Positions 19,751 through 30,335 of a stretch of DNA of 64,000 nucleotides are shown piece after piece. The stretch's first letter is position 1. Every line of letters starts with the position of its first letter. The notes below the pieces were generated by a model. The model did no database searches and was not told where the DNA came from. It saw only the letters and a program-made list of their open reading frames with translations. Origin of the DNA: Diabrotica undecimpunctata (taxonomy: Eukaryota > Arthropoda > Insecta > Coleoptera > Chrysomelidae); NCBI RefSeq assembly GCF_040954645.1, contig NC_092807.1, positions 77,392,021-77,456,020 of the forward strand. The letters are read 5' to 3'. A program made the position numbers and the translations under genes.

Positions 19751-20693
19751 CTAATTTCGAATTATTACTCTTGATACTGACCAATCCTTAATTGCTGCAA
19801 GTTTTTCAGGATCAGCTGTTACACCATTACTTGCTACAATATGTCCCGAGTACTTCACTTCTTGTCGAAACAAGTGACATTTCTTCGGACTTAACTTCAA
19901 ATTCGCCGCCCGCAATCGTTGAAAGACTTCTGTCAGATTATTGGCATGTTCATCGAAGGATCTTCTAACTACAATTACATCATCCAAATAAACCAGGCAT
20001 GTTTTCCATGATAGACCTCTTAAAACTGCCTTCATTAATCTTTCACATGTGGCCGGAGCATTACATAAACCAAAGGGCATAACTGTGAACTGCCAAAGCC
20101 CTGATCCTATCGAGAATGCGGTTTTTTCACGATCAGCTGGCTCCATGTCTACTTGCCAATATCCACTTTTCAGATCGAGTGTGGAGAACCAACGAGAACC
20201 AGAAAGTGTATCCAAAGTATCGTCTATTCTGGACAAAGGATAACTATCTTTTTTAGTTACCGCATTGAGCTGTCGGTAGTCAATACAAAAACGCGTTGAG
20301 CATCTTTCTTCTTTACTAGCACTACTGGTGATGTCCATGGACTGTTTGATGGTTCAATTACCGCTTGTTTGTTCATATCTTTGATGATGTCTTCGGTTTC
20401 ATCTCTTTTCGCAAATGGAAGTCGTCTAGGTTGTTGTCTGATTGACTGAGCGTCTCCAGTATTAATTTTATGCTTTGCTATGCTTGTTTTACCATTATTC
20501 TTCTTATCAATGGCACAAAAACATCTTGAAATTCTATCAGCATAGACTTCACTTTTTTAGTTCGTTCATCATCAAGATCTTGGCACGTTTTAATCATCGT
20601 CTCAACAAGCTCCTTTGGATACTTAGATTTCGACGGTTTCTCATTAGTATTCGTAGAACAAATCGAAGCCACTGGAACACACTGTCCGATCAA
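19751..20693 (-). pseudogene. Gypsy reverse transcriptase, frameshifted
   Basis: RT blocks are clear: [16 protein letters not shown] (20340-20390), [29 protein letters not shown] with the first catalytic Asp, [11 protein letters not shown], and the YLDDVIV active site. Downstream [11 protein letters not shown] is also present. Breaks near 20478, 20300 and 19760 split the gene over three frames. This copy keeps the full PFGLxNAPATFxRLM block that the second Gypsy element at 43.7 kb has lost. Confidence 0.87.
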
Positions 20694-20720
20694 AGTTCTT
20701 TTACTTAACTTAGTAGCAGT

Positions 20721-21296
20721 TCACTTTAAGTTCATAACTCTTACAGGAACGACATCTCGAATTCTCACCAAAGCTTTTGCCGTTAGGAACTCAGCATTGT
20801 TCTCATCTTCGACCATCCTTAAACTTCCCTCTCGGCAGTAACCATCAGGTCTGGTCATCAAAATTTTCTCACTATTACCGGGTATTGTTACGTCACAAGT
20901 AGTTATTAAGCTGATAACATCTTCTTTGTCTTCATGAAACGGCAACTCTTCACCACTGATCTCGAGAACTCCATCTTTGACATTCAATACAACTTTCCTT
21001 AGTAAATCCATCCCCAATATAAACTCATCGGAGATATCTGCAATTAATACTCTATGTTTCACTGTGGTCTGGCTAATGGATACTGACATATTAGCCTCGC
21101 CATATATATTAATTATCTCACCAGTTGCTGTTCTAAGCTTTACTGTTGCGGGCGATAATTTAAGATGGTCTCGTACTACTTCTGGCCGTGCAATAGTTCT
21201 TGTTGCACCTGTATCTACCAAAAACGATCTACATTTATTAGTGATACGACCCTCGATGTATAAGTTATGAATTCCACCGGAGGACGTAATGTTCAC
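20721..21296 (-). CDS. Gypsy retropepsin-type protease
   Basis: 191 codons with an aspartic protease active site FLVDTGATRTIARPE at ~residues 26-40 and the second-half flap/strand FILGMDLLRK near residue 92. This enzyme cleaves Gag-Pol. The ORF starts just after the zinc-knuckle segment in a different frame, which may reflect a natural frameshift or a mutation. The C-terminal ~90 codons (LITTCDVTIPGNSEKIL...) form the linker to RT. Confidence 0.82.
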   Translation of the reverse strand: MNITSSGGIHNLYIEGRITNKCRSFLVDTGATRTIARPEVVRDHLKLSPATVKLRTATGEIINIYGEANMSVSISQTTVKHRVLIADISDEFILGMDLLRKVVLNVKDGVLEISGEELPFHEDKEDVISLITTCDVTIPGNSEKILMTRPDGYCREGSLRMVEDENNAEFLTAKALVRIRDVVPVRVMNLK

Positions 21297-22999
21297 AGTT
21301 ACTATGGGGGCTGTGTTTCTCGAGGTCGGCAGTTGCCCCTTGGTGATGACCGTTCTAGTTTTCCGACTGTTGTATCATTTTCTTGCAATTACGGCGAATG
21401 TGACCTACGTCACCACAATTCCAACACCTTTTTTTTTTTTTTTTTTTTGATGAGGGTGGAAATGTTCTAAACACCATACCATTGCTCGGCGTGTGTTGGA
21501 TTCAGGGCAGAGGAAAACATCTGAGCCCATTTCCCCCTATGTAGAGGAGGTCCTGCAAACGGATGCCTTTCTGTTGCCCTGCCTACCAACTAAAACCACC
21601 CATTCTTCGTCAAGACACCCCCGTACGTGTTCAGTTAGCGAACGAAACTTAGAGATGCCTTGCGCTGCCTGAATTAGTAATAAAGTTTTGTTGCTGGTTC
21701 TTAGCTAGAAGCGGTAAGGAACCAGAAGAAAAATGTATGTAAAATAGGCCCATATGTAAATGGCCTTGCCGATGGTATTACCTAAGAGCGGTAAGGAACC
21801 AGGGGGAGAGTATATGGAACAATTCCAACACCTGGGCTCGCGTCTCTTCGGCATCGTGTTACGAACTACTTTTCGTACCATTTCTTCCAGACGTTCATCG
21901 TTTGGTTCGTCGCCTTCTTCAATAATTCTTACTCGATGGGTCCGTGAAGTTTGACTAGCTGTTTCATGTTCCAAGGCAACAGCGAGAGCTTCATCTAGAA
22001 CTTTCGGTCTTGCTAGTCGTAAAGCTTTCTGTAATTCATTGTCTTTTAAGCAATTGACGAAGATATCTACAGCAATTTCTTCCAAAATGTTATCTGGTGC
22101 CTCTGGATAAGCTAACCGCACTATGCGAGCAACATCTGCTTCAAACTCCTGTAAATTTTCACTTGCTCGTTGAATTCTACTTCTTAGTTGCGCCTTGTAG
22201 ACTTGTTGTAGATGGGCATCTCCGTAACGTTTATCTAGTCGAGTGAAAAAACTCTGGTAACATGCTTGACCCTTAGGAATCGATCTTATGATATTCGCAG
22301 CATCACCTCGTAAAGCAGCAGTCAAGGAAACAGCTTTTTCTTGTTCTGTCCAATGATTGGCTGTCGCAATAGCTTTAAATTGTCTAAGGTATATGGACCA
22401 AGAGGACTTTCCATCAAATGGTGGCAATTTTAATCTCATATGATGTGTCGTTTCGTCTCTAGGTGATTCTTCTTTCACTACCGGATCTAAGGCTACTGTA
22501 TTAACTGGTGGTAGCACTTTTGTGTTAGTTATCATGGTCTCTAATTGTTTGATCTTCTCTTCTACTTTATCGAATGTTTTAAAAATGTCTTCAAATTTCT
22601 CATTGTTCTGAATACATATTTATTTAATTATTTGTGAAGTCTCGTCGTTTTGTCTAGCTACTTGTTTAATAATTTGAGATGTTTCATCGAATCTTTCATC
22701 ATTTTTTTTAGAAGTTTCTTCAATCATTTGCGAGACATTTTCAAATTTCTCGTCGAATCTTCTAGACACATTTTCGAATTTATTATCATTTTTCCTAGAA
22801 GATTCTTCAATCATTTGCGACACATTTTTTTTTAATTTCGTTAAAACTGCTTCATCTGCTGACTGGAACTGGAATGTCTCTGGGTCGTCTCCATTCTTGT
22901 TGAGAACAGTCTTCAGTCGTTCTTGGAGTATCTTCTTGGACCCGCTACAGTCTTCATCACGTTCTTCTAGTTGCTCACGCAACTGTTGTACTGAAAGTT
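21297..22999 (-). pseudogene. Gypsy Gag with SAP-like N-terminus, interrupted
   Basis: The frame begins at the (TA)n border with VQQLREQLEERDEDCSG, resembling a SAP DNA-binding helix pair. It then has three repeats of a SQMIEESSRKND-type coiled coil. After a nonsense codon at 22620-22622 the same frame continues into the capsid (LKLPPFDGKSSWSIYLRQF, AALRGDAANIIRSIP, YKAQLRSRIQRASENLQEF). The zinc knuckle is cut after CWNC by a 390-bp insertion and resumes at 21414 as CWNCGDVGHIRRNC within the duplicated target. Confidence 0.82.
21429..21818 (-). mobile_element. Poly(A)-tailed retroposon (SINE or short LINE 3' end) in gag
   Basis: ACAATTCCAACACC is duplicated at 21415-21428 and 21819-21832. 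Between them, read on the minus strand, is a ~370-bp body ending in a run of 20 A (T on plus, 21429-21448). No tRNA-like promoter boxes are evident at its 5' end, so a truncated LINE 3' region is as likely as a SINE. It contains a short duplicated piece CTGGTTCCTTACCGCT. Confidence 0.85.
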
Positions 23000-23000
23000 C

Positions 23001-23002
<2 letters not shown>

Positions 23003-23092
<90 letters not shown>
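23003..23092. repeat. (TA)n microsatellite
   Basis: About 90 bp of TA joining the truncated gag to the 23.1-kb repeat. Confidence 0.95.
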
Positions 23093-23095
<3 letters not shown>

Positions 23096-23790
23096 ATAGA
23101 TCAAAAAAGTTTTTAGTAATTATGCCAATATTACATGCCTGTGTTTATTAATATGCATAAAATTGCTTTAGCAGACAAAGTAACAACCCGCAAATTGGTA
23201 AGAGAAAAAAACCTGTTGAATTGTAATAAATTAGAAATAAACAAAATACTACTTACATTCCGGTACAAGAGTTTTTATATAGTGATTGGTGATACATAGT
23301 TCAAACTATCCCGTATCACTGATAATGAGTGATCTTCGGTCAATGTTGTAACTGTCTGACAACTTTGGTGGAAGTTTCTTGAGGGGAGGGATGTTAACAA
23401 ATGATATAGGAGTAAGGTATATGTTATTGTTTGTTGAAAGAAAATGTGATGTTTTATATTATTTAAATTATTAAAGTTATTTATATTTATTAAAGAGATA
23501 TATTTTGAAATGTGTGATAAATTATTGAAAATTTTTATACAGAAAGAGGACAGTTATATGACAATGAATGAAAGTACTTGTACTAGTTTGTGGCTGTGCA
23601 ATTTCTTTGACTTGTAATTATCAACCTTTGAATAAAAGCATTTAATTTCTGCTAGGCAGAGAATTGTTATGTCAAATGTTAAAATAATAAATTAAAACAC
23701 AATTACGGACAAACAGAACACAATTAACAGGACAAAACAAACATAAAACTTTAAAAAAGGGGGCTTATAAGCACTACATTACTTGTTAGG
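23093..23790 (+). repeat. ~0.7-kb dispersed repeat, copy 1 (LTR-like)
   Basis: This segment recurs in inverted orientation at 35335-36017 with about 93-95% identity by eye. Both copies begin directly at a (TA)n tract. A purine run TTGAGGGGAGGGA is followed by TGTTAACA at ~23392, and the block ends ...GGGGGCTTATAAGCACTACA near 23786, so purine tract plus TG...CA look like the 3' end of an LTR retrotransposon. No coding sequence is seen. Confidence 0.7.
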
Positions 23791-24969
23791 AGAGGAATTG
23801 GGTTTTTTTGTTGTCTACTAGTATTTTATTTTAAGAGGTAAATTTGACAAGCTAATGTAGGTTAAAGTGTGACAGTTCTTCTTCTATTTCTAAAGTTAAC
23901 TAGTTTTTGAAGCTAACAGACCTTAGTAGTTAAACAATTAAATGAAATTGAAAATGTAAGCTAATGTGTATAATATTGGCATACTTTTAACAATCACTTG
24001 CTGAATTAAATTTAAATTTAAAATTTAAGTGTGACAGTCAAATTAATTGAAATAATTTTTATATAACAAATTTTGAAAATTTTTTAAAGAACCAGAATTA
24101 CAAAATAAATTTAAGATGAGCATTTGGTAACAAATAATAATCAAAATGTGTAATAAATATACAAAATTTTTTGAAAAATATTTTGAAAACACTTATTGTC
24201 GGTGTGGACGAGCATTCTGCAATGGTATGTTTAAACTTCTTCATGTTAGTTTTATTATATTAATGTGTAAACCAGAGAAATTGATAAAATTGTTTATAGC
24301 CACAAATTCCAAAAATTTATTCGAGTTATTAATTAATAAATAATGAGGTTGGTAACTCTGGTATATGAAAATTGAACGCCGGATATAGGCCTGATGTATG
24401 AATGCCGGTAACTAATGTGCTATTTAAACGGTGTAACAGTAAATTTTAGTCTTATTTTAAGTTAATAATGTACCAAAGCAAGATGTAACGTCCACGTCGG
24501 CATTAGTAAGTCTGTACAATAACTTTCTGCAACACTTTAACAATATCAAATTTACAGTCACTTATAGGTATAAGTTTAGTATCTCTATTCGACAACGTGA
24601 ATTGTATGTGATTTAAGATTAAAATAAGTTGATTTAATTAGTAATACTAGTCCGAACGATTCTCCAGTAATGTCTTAGAATTTTAACACCACGTGTTGAA
24701 TTAAATCAAATTCTAATATAATGAGTATATATCATAAATATTAAAAGTCAGGTGGACTAAATTAGAAAATTTGTGGTAAATAAGTTGAGGTACCATACCA
24801 GTCAAATACTGATATTTAATTTAGTTTAAGAAAAAGGAATTTTATCAAGAAGAATATTGTGGAGGTGAGGGTGTCCGAATTTGAAATCTTTCGTTGACGA
24901 TTGGAATCATTAATAAGATGAATTAGATGTATTGATTTGTGTTATCAATATATGTGAAGTTGTGAAATA
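23791..24969. other. AT-rich unique-looking DNA
   Basis: No recognisable gene or repeat copy. A 65-codon ORF at 24146-24343 has a short CRCGRAFC cluster but no supporting context. This may be ordinary intergenic or intronic host DNA. Confidence 0.35.
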
Positions 24970-26139
24970 TATACAGAGTGCGGCAAAAGTCAATTCCCGC
25001 TATGTAGTTTCGCATAACAGGTGTTCCCTACCTTGTCGTTCATCTGCCTTTCGCGTTTTCTTACTAACTTCGTATCTGCGATTGTCAGCGGACTATGGGA
25101 CTATTTTTTCCGAATTTCAGGAACGTTTTCCGAATCGGCCTTTACCATCGCGTCGTAATGTCACTAAACTGTACCGTAAGTTTTTAACGACGAGCTCCGT
25201 TGCAGACGCATTGAAAACGCAAACCAATAGAGTCGTAGGCTATCCAAAGAATTAACTATTTCCGATAGATCGCTCGCCGAATGCTAAAACGCATTAATTA
25301 TGTTGTGTATCGACCTCGTCCTATTCACGCGTTACACGAAGATGACCCTGGCCGTCGCTTAGAATTTTGTGAGTGGTATCGTGGTTGTGTTGCGGATGAC
25401 CCACATTTTTATCGTAAAATTTTATGGACGGACGAGGCAACATTTAAACTGAATCGCATAATAAATCGGCATAATTGCGTCTATTGGAGTACAGAAAATC
25501 CGCATGTTACCCTCGCACAGGAATTGAATGTACCAGGCATTTGTGTGTGGGCTGGAATCTACGCCGGTGGGTTAGTGGGACCATATTTCTTCGAAGACAC
25601 GGTAACAGGCCAAACCTACCTCGAGATGCTCGAAGACTTACGCGGTACGATGGAAGCAGATCCCGCCTTACCTGGAATTGTTCACTTTATGCAGGACGGT
25701 GCTCCATCCCACTACGCGCTGATCGTGCGTGAGTTTTTTGATGGGTACTTTGGTGACTGGATTGGCAGACGCGGGAAAATCGATTGGCCGGCACGATCCT
25801 ACACCTCACGCCGTGCGATTTCTTTTTAAAGGGTCTGTTGAAGAATAGTGTGTATGCTAGGCGACCGCAAACTCTCCCACAGTTGAAGACAATTATTGAG
25901 GAAGAATTTGAACACCTCCGTCAGAACAAGGCAATCCTCAACCGAACATGCTGTAGCGTTTCGAGCCGTTGTGAACGTTGTATCGAGGAAGATGGACACC
26001 AGTTCGAACATAAAGCTTAGATTTTTATATGCACCTTTGTAACCCAAATTTGCGACTTAATTAAACGTTTTGCATTTTCATTTTCCGATATTTTTCGATT
26101 GTGCAAATCGGGGAACCGACTTTTGCCGCACTCTGTATA
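24970..26139 (+). mobile_element. 1.17-kb mariner-like DNA transposon with TIRs
   Basis: The left end CAGAGTGCGGCAAAAGTC (from 24974) is mirrored by GACTTTTGCCGCACTCTG (to 26135). Both are flanked by TATA, consistent with TA target duplication. The interior encodes a mariner-like transposase on the plus strand. Length and TIR are typical of Tc1/mariner elements; the copy has both ends but a broken gene. Confidence 0.9.
24990..26020 (+). pseudogene. Mariner-like transposase, two or more frame breaks
   Basis: The N-terminal helix-turn-helix region is in 24990-25250 (FSEFQERFPNRPLPSRRNV). The catalytic core runs from 25281 with ILWTDEATFKLN (first Asp), VYWSTENPH, VWAGIYAGGLVGP and HFMQDGAPSHY (second Asp), then WIGRRGKIDWPARS. 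A break at ~25800 moves the third block LTPCDFFLKGLLKNSVYARRP into another frame (25784-26020). Another break near 25255 separates the DNA-binding domain. Spacing from second to third Asp is about 40 residues, longer than classic mariner. Confidence 0.82.
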
Positions 26140-26425
26140 ATATGGATTTTACATAATGTTGAAGTTACTTTTACATACCACATGGTGATAATGAAGAAGA
26201 AGTTTATTGATTCAAAAATAGGGAAAGCCCTAATACATACAAAATTAATCAATTTATAACATTCATATATGATAAAAATAACAATTACACTTAAAATATA
26301 GTATCTACACTTACTAAAAAATATAAAACAATAATATAAAACATAAAACATGACAACAAAACAACTACCTAACTATTGGTGCTTTTAATATGGTCCATTA
26401 ATTTGCTTTTAAACATTTGTATAGA

Positions 26426-27738
26426 TTAACAACTTTTAATTGTTTGAGGAAGCTTATTAAAAAGATCAAAACCCTTAAACAACAAAGAGTTTCTTGAAGC
26501 CGTCCTTTTTGTTTTCACAATGTGTAAATTGCACTTACCTCGAGTAGGGTAATTGTGAATATCACAATTCCGTGTAATAAACTCACAAAAGTAAGCAGGG
26601 GATAAATTATTTAGAATTTTATAAATGAACAACATTTTAAGGTAAAAGACCCTTTGTTGAACTAAAACCCACTGCAGCATGCTAAGCATTGTTGCTATAG
26701 GTGTATATCTGTTTCCACCAATAATGATTCTCATTCCACGATTTTGTAATTTTTGCAACTGGGCCGATTGATTTAAATTGAAGAGAAAAATAACTGACGA
26801 GCAAAAATCGAAGTGAGGTTGAATAATCGCATTAAAAACTGTAATTTTAGTTGCAGTTGACAAATTTTTAGATATTCTTGAAAAAAAGTATAATTTTTTA
26901 GAAATCTTTTTTAATAGGTAATTAAAATGGTCATTAAAAGACAATAAATTATCCAATTTAAAACCAAGGTACTTAATTGTTGTAATGATTTCTATTTTGT
27001 CATTGTCAATTTGAAGATTAATAGTATTAATATCAATATTTGAGTATTTGTATTTCGTTGTTATTATCATAGCCTTTGTCTTTAACACATTTAACTTTAG
27101 TTTGTTGATCTTTAAATATTTATTAACAGACTGCAATGCTGAGTTCATTTTAGATACAGCATTTTCTAAGTTTGAATCAAAACATGCAAGTAGGGTGTCA
27201 TCTGCATACTAATTAAAGAAAGCACATTTAACAAACAAGTTTATATCATTTAAATACAATATAAATAAAAGGGGTCCTAAGACACTACCTTGAGGTACCC
27301 CAATATTAACACTAATTGCAGAACAAGTAATATCATCAATCCTCACGTGTTGATTTCTATTCAATAAGTAATCTTTAAACCATTCAAGAACATTTCCTCC
27401 AATACCATAGCCTTCTAATTTAGTGAGAAGTATATTACGATCAATAGTTTCAAACGCTCTTTTTAAATCAAGGAATACTACTACTACATAATTATTATTG
27501 TCCAATTCAGACCTGAATTTACAAAGTGAAAGTTGCAGTACAGTTTCACATGAATACTTTTTACGAAAACCTGACTGAGTATTCATTAAGATTTCATTTT
27601 TGTCAATGTGATCAATGACTTGATCATATACTACCAATTCTAATAATTTCTCAATGGGCGGAAGTATGTTTATAGGTCTAAATTTATCCGCCTTAATAGT
27701 ATTATTAACTTTTGGTATTGGAACAACTGTACTGATTT
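26426..27738 (-). pseudogene. LINE reverse transcriptase, one stop next to YADD
   Basis: The frame from ~27760 carries VVPIPKVNN, SGFRKKYSCETVL, FLDLKRAFETIDR (first Asp), GVPQGSVLGPLLFILYLND, then a TAG at ~27209 immediately before YADDTLLAC in the same frame. It continues (27148-26426) with KTKAMIITT, IKYLGFKLDN and the C-terminal tail NYPTRGKCNLHI. Only this nonsense codon and the upstream frameshift disable the polymerase. Confidence 0.85.
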
Positions 27739-29973
27739 TTAATAAATCTGGAATTTTTGATGATCAAGAGAAGTATTTATAAAATTTAAGATAACGTGAC
27801 CACAAGTTACAAAAAACTCTTTTAATATTTTGGAGTTTAGTATTTCATTAATGTTACTTCTATTATCTAACGACTTAACCATGACTGCCAAGTCGCTCAG
27901 TGACAGTAACCGAAATTCATGTATACTAGGATACAAATTCTGATTATCATAACTCCATAGTTCTTCAGAGTCGATAGTTTCAACAATTTGCTGAATACTA
28001 GAGACGAAATACTCACCAAAGTGACGCACCATTTCAACTTTGTCACTCAGAATGCATAACTGATTCTGAACCTTAAATTCAATGCGATAAGGGAATTTTT
28101 GACAATTATTGTTAATTAGTGTTTTTAGCGTTTTCCATATAAGTCTAGAGTTATTTTTATACCTATCGATTTTATCAAAATAATGTTCTTTTTTTGCTTT
28201 TAACATATTAACTACTACATTTTTTGCTCTTTTAAAATCCTCCCATTTGGCATTTCTATCATTTATGTTAGCAGTTTTAAAAGCTTTGTATAATTTGTCC
28301 TTAATTTTAATTTTACTATTAACTTCGTTATCAAACCATGGTATGTTACTTTTGATCTGACATGTTTGAATAGGTGCTATTTTATTTATGACAGACTGAC
28401 TGTTTGATAAAATTTCATTGTAAATAGTATTGACATCAGTACAATCTAAATCCCAATCACAAGAAAGTAAATTCATTTGGATTTGATATATTTTTTCCTC
28501 GTTCAGACATCTGTAACGTTTACTAGATACATTAAAATTTTGAAAGCTATTACTAAAACTGACCGATATTATTGAATGATCACTCAACTTGGGAGTTGAA
28601 TGAACAAAACAACTAACCAGATCATTATTAACAAGAACATAATCAATCAAGGTTTCACTAAAATTCGTAATTCTAGTAGGTTCTGTTACTAACTGCTTAA
28701 TGCCACATTGTAAAAACATTGCTTTAGTTTTCTGAGTGTAGAAGCTAGTACTTAAAAAATCCAAATTAAAATCACCATTTAAAATACAATTGACATTACT
28801 TTTAAATAATTCATCAAAAATATGCTCTAAGTTATCTAAAAATACTGCATCAGAACTAGAAGGTGAATGATACATGCCACCCAAAACAATCTTGTAAGAA
28901 CCAATATCTACTTTAATAAATTTACACCAAAAATTATCTTCTTTAACAAAAGTTTTAGCGGCAGTACACTTAAGGTTATCCTGAACATATAGTACAATAC
29001 CCCCTGTAGATCGTTTAGATGAATTGCAGCGTATCACCTTATACCCATACAAAGCAATTTCAGAATCTTCAGTTTCACTTGTAACTCGAGCTTCGCTAAC
29101 CACTATTATTTTAGGACAATAACACAGCAGACTTAACTTGATTTGATCCATTTTGTTTAACAAGCTCTGTGCATTTAAATATAAAACATCAATATTAAAT
29201 AATATACTAGGGCTACTTACTAGTTTTTTTTTAGATAACATTACGTCTTTTTTCACTATTGTAGGCTTATTATTAATGAATTTGATTGTTTTAGAATTAT
29301 CACCTTTCTTAACCATATCATCTAATTGTAATTTGATTTTCTTGAAATAATCTTGCTGGGCTTTTGTTTGATCAAGGGAAATTCTGACATCGGGCACTTT
29401 AATTAATCTTTTATTTTTGACAACAGTTTTAGCATCTTCAGCTGTATTCAATACTACTTTAATGGGTCTCGTTCTGTTAGCAAATTTTCCCAATCTAAAT
29501 AGTTTAATATTATTTTTGTTAATATTAAAATCAGTCAAAATATTTAGTACCGCTTGTTTGTCCTCTGCATTACGATCCGATTGATTATTTTTAACAGATT
29601 CATTAACATTTAATATAATTATATTGGAAGACCTATTCTGTCTCTCCAGCATTTCGGAAATAATATCCTCCATATCTGGTGCAACAGATGCGACATTTTC
29701 CTTATGTAGAATTTTATTTATACTTTTCTTAAGCTCACTCACTTCTTTTAACAGAGCTGGTACCTTCTGAAATCCCACTTCACACTGTTCACAGAAAAAC
29801 TTTAGTTTACGTTTTGTTTTCAACTGCATGCATTTAACTTCAGATGCTGTTAGATTACCACATTCCATAAAAAGCACAGTTCTGCATCCATCACAAGCAA
29901 AAACTTGATTTAAGTCAAGTTGGTTTTTACACTCGGCGCATGTATCCATTTTATTTATTAAAATATAGAACAA
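27739..29973 (-). CDS. LINE ORF: PHD-like zinc finger plus endonuclease
   Basis: 744 codons. Residues ~13-65 hold a C-x2-C ... C-x2-C ... C-x2-C pattern (CAECKNQ, FACDGC, FFCEQCE) like PHD/ORF1p zinc fingers of CR1-type LINEs. A coiled coil and an RNA-binding-like segment (NIIILNVNES, LFRLGKF) follow. The endonuclease begins ~residue 255 (VLYLNAQSLLNKMDQIK) with SEARV, GGIVLYV, GGMYHSP, LNGDFNLDFL and SDHSIISVSF. The frame ends where a frameshift separates it from the RT. The endonuclease appears intact. Confidence 0.85.
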   Translation of the reverse strand: MFYILINKMDTCAECKNQLDLNQVFACDGCRTVLFMECGNLTASEVKCMQLKTKRKLKFFCEQCEVGFQKVPALLKEVSELKKSINKILHKENVASVAPDMEDIISEMLERQNRSSNIIILNVNESVKNNQSDRNAEDKQAVLNILTDFNINKNNIKLFRLGKFANRTRPIKVVLNTAEDAKTVVKNKRLIKVPDVRISLDQTKAQQDYFKKIKLQLDDMVKKGDNSKTIKFINNKPTIVKKDVMLSKKKLVSSPSILFNIDVLYLNAQSLLNKMDQIKLSLLCYCPKIIVVSEARVTSETEDSEIALYGYKVIRCNSSKRSTGGIVLYVQDNLKCTAAKTFVKEDNFWCKFIKVDIGSYKIVLGGMYHSPSSSDAVFLDNLEHIFDELFKSNVNCILNGDFNLDFLSTSFYTQKTKAMFLQCGIKQLVTEPTRITNFSETLIDYVLVNNDLVSCFVHSTPKLSDHSIISVSFSNSFQNFNVSSKRYRCLNEEKIYQIQMNLLSCDWDLDCTDVNTIYNEILSNSQSVINKIAPIQTCQIKSNIPWFDNEVNSKIKIKDKLYKAFKTANINDRNAKWEDFKRAKNVVVNMLKAKKEHYFDKIDRYKNNSRLIWKTLKTLINNNCQKFPYRIEFKVQNQLCILSDKVEMVRHFGEYFVSSIQQIVETIDSEELWSYDNQNLYPSIHEFRLLSLSDLAVMVKSLDNRSNINEILNSKILKEFFVTCGHVILNFINTSLDHQKFQIY

Positions 29974-29995
29974 ATATAGAAAACTTCCTGGACTA

Positions 29996-30335
29996 TAATC
30001 ACAATCTCGGAACCACGTAGCCTTATCAGCACATTAAGTTTTTATTGTCACTATTTAATTTTATTCATCAACTTTTTGTAGCAAAGAAAGGATTCAACAT
30101 CAAAGTTATTCAATTAAACAGCTAGTTACACTTAAAATTTTCTAGAAATTTACTTATACACAATTTCAATTTTAACTTGCAAAAAAATTAGAATGTGGTT
30201 TTTAGATGGTTACCATTAAAAAACTTTAAAGAATTTCCGTGGCAACGTTATTTTAACACGCATTAGTAAATTGTTTTATTTAAGTTGTCAGTATTTTAAT
30301 TTAAGTAAAAAGTTCGTTCAATTCAATTCTGAAAA
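29996..30335. other. AT-rich spacer upstream of LINE and transposase
   Basis: May include the LINE 5' UTR on the minus strand and the left end of the DD41D transposon on the plus strand. I looked for TIRs here and at 31381-31560 and found only short matches around GGTTACC, so no boundary is proposed. Confidence 0.3.

Larger units (their letters stand above)
17677..22999 (-). mobile_element. Gypsy-type LTR retrotransposon carrying a macrodomain, 5' end lost
   Basis: Minus-strand order is gag (SAP-like N-terminus, coiled coil, capsid, zinc knuckle), retropepsin, reverse transcriptase, RNase H, integrase, then a macrodomain. These are followed by a purine tract (AAGAGGGGAGCAG) and an LTR beginning TGTAACG at 17837. 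The 5' LTR is missing: the gag N-terminus meets a (TA)n tract at 23003. The 3' LTR is cut at the (TA)n near 17677. At least five frame breaks and a SINE-like insertion make the copy inactive. Confidence 0.85.
26150..29995 (-). mobile_element. Near-complete PHD-finger non-LTR retrotransposon (CR1/Jockey-like)
   Basis: One minus-strand reading spans a zinc-finger N-terminus, endonuclease and reverse transcriptase, broken only by one frameshift (~27760) and one stop (~27210). The 3' end near 26175 shows (TTC)n after an AATAAA-like signal, suggesting a microsatellite tail. The 5' boundary is uncertain (29974-30170). Little decay suggests a relatively recent insertion. Confidence 0.8.

Noticed and set aside
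24146..24343. 65-codon ORF with CRCGRAFC
   Set aside because: Short, AT-rich, without splice or family support; the cysteine cluster alone is not evidence.
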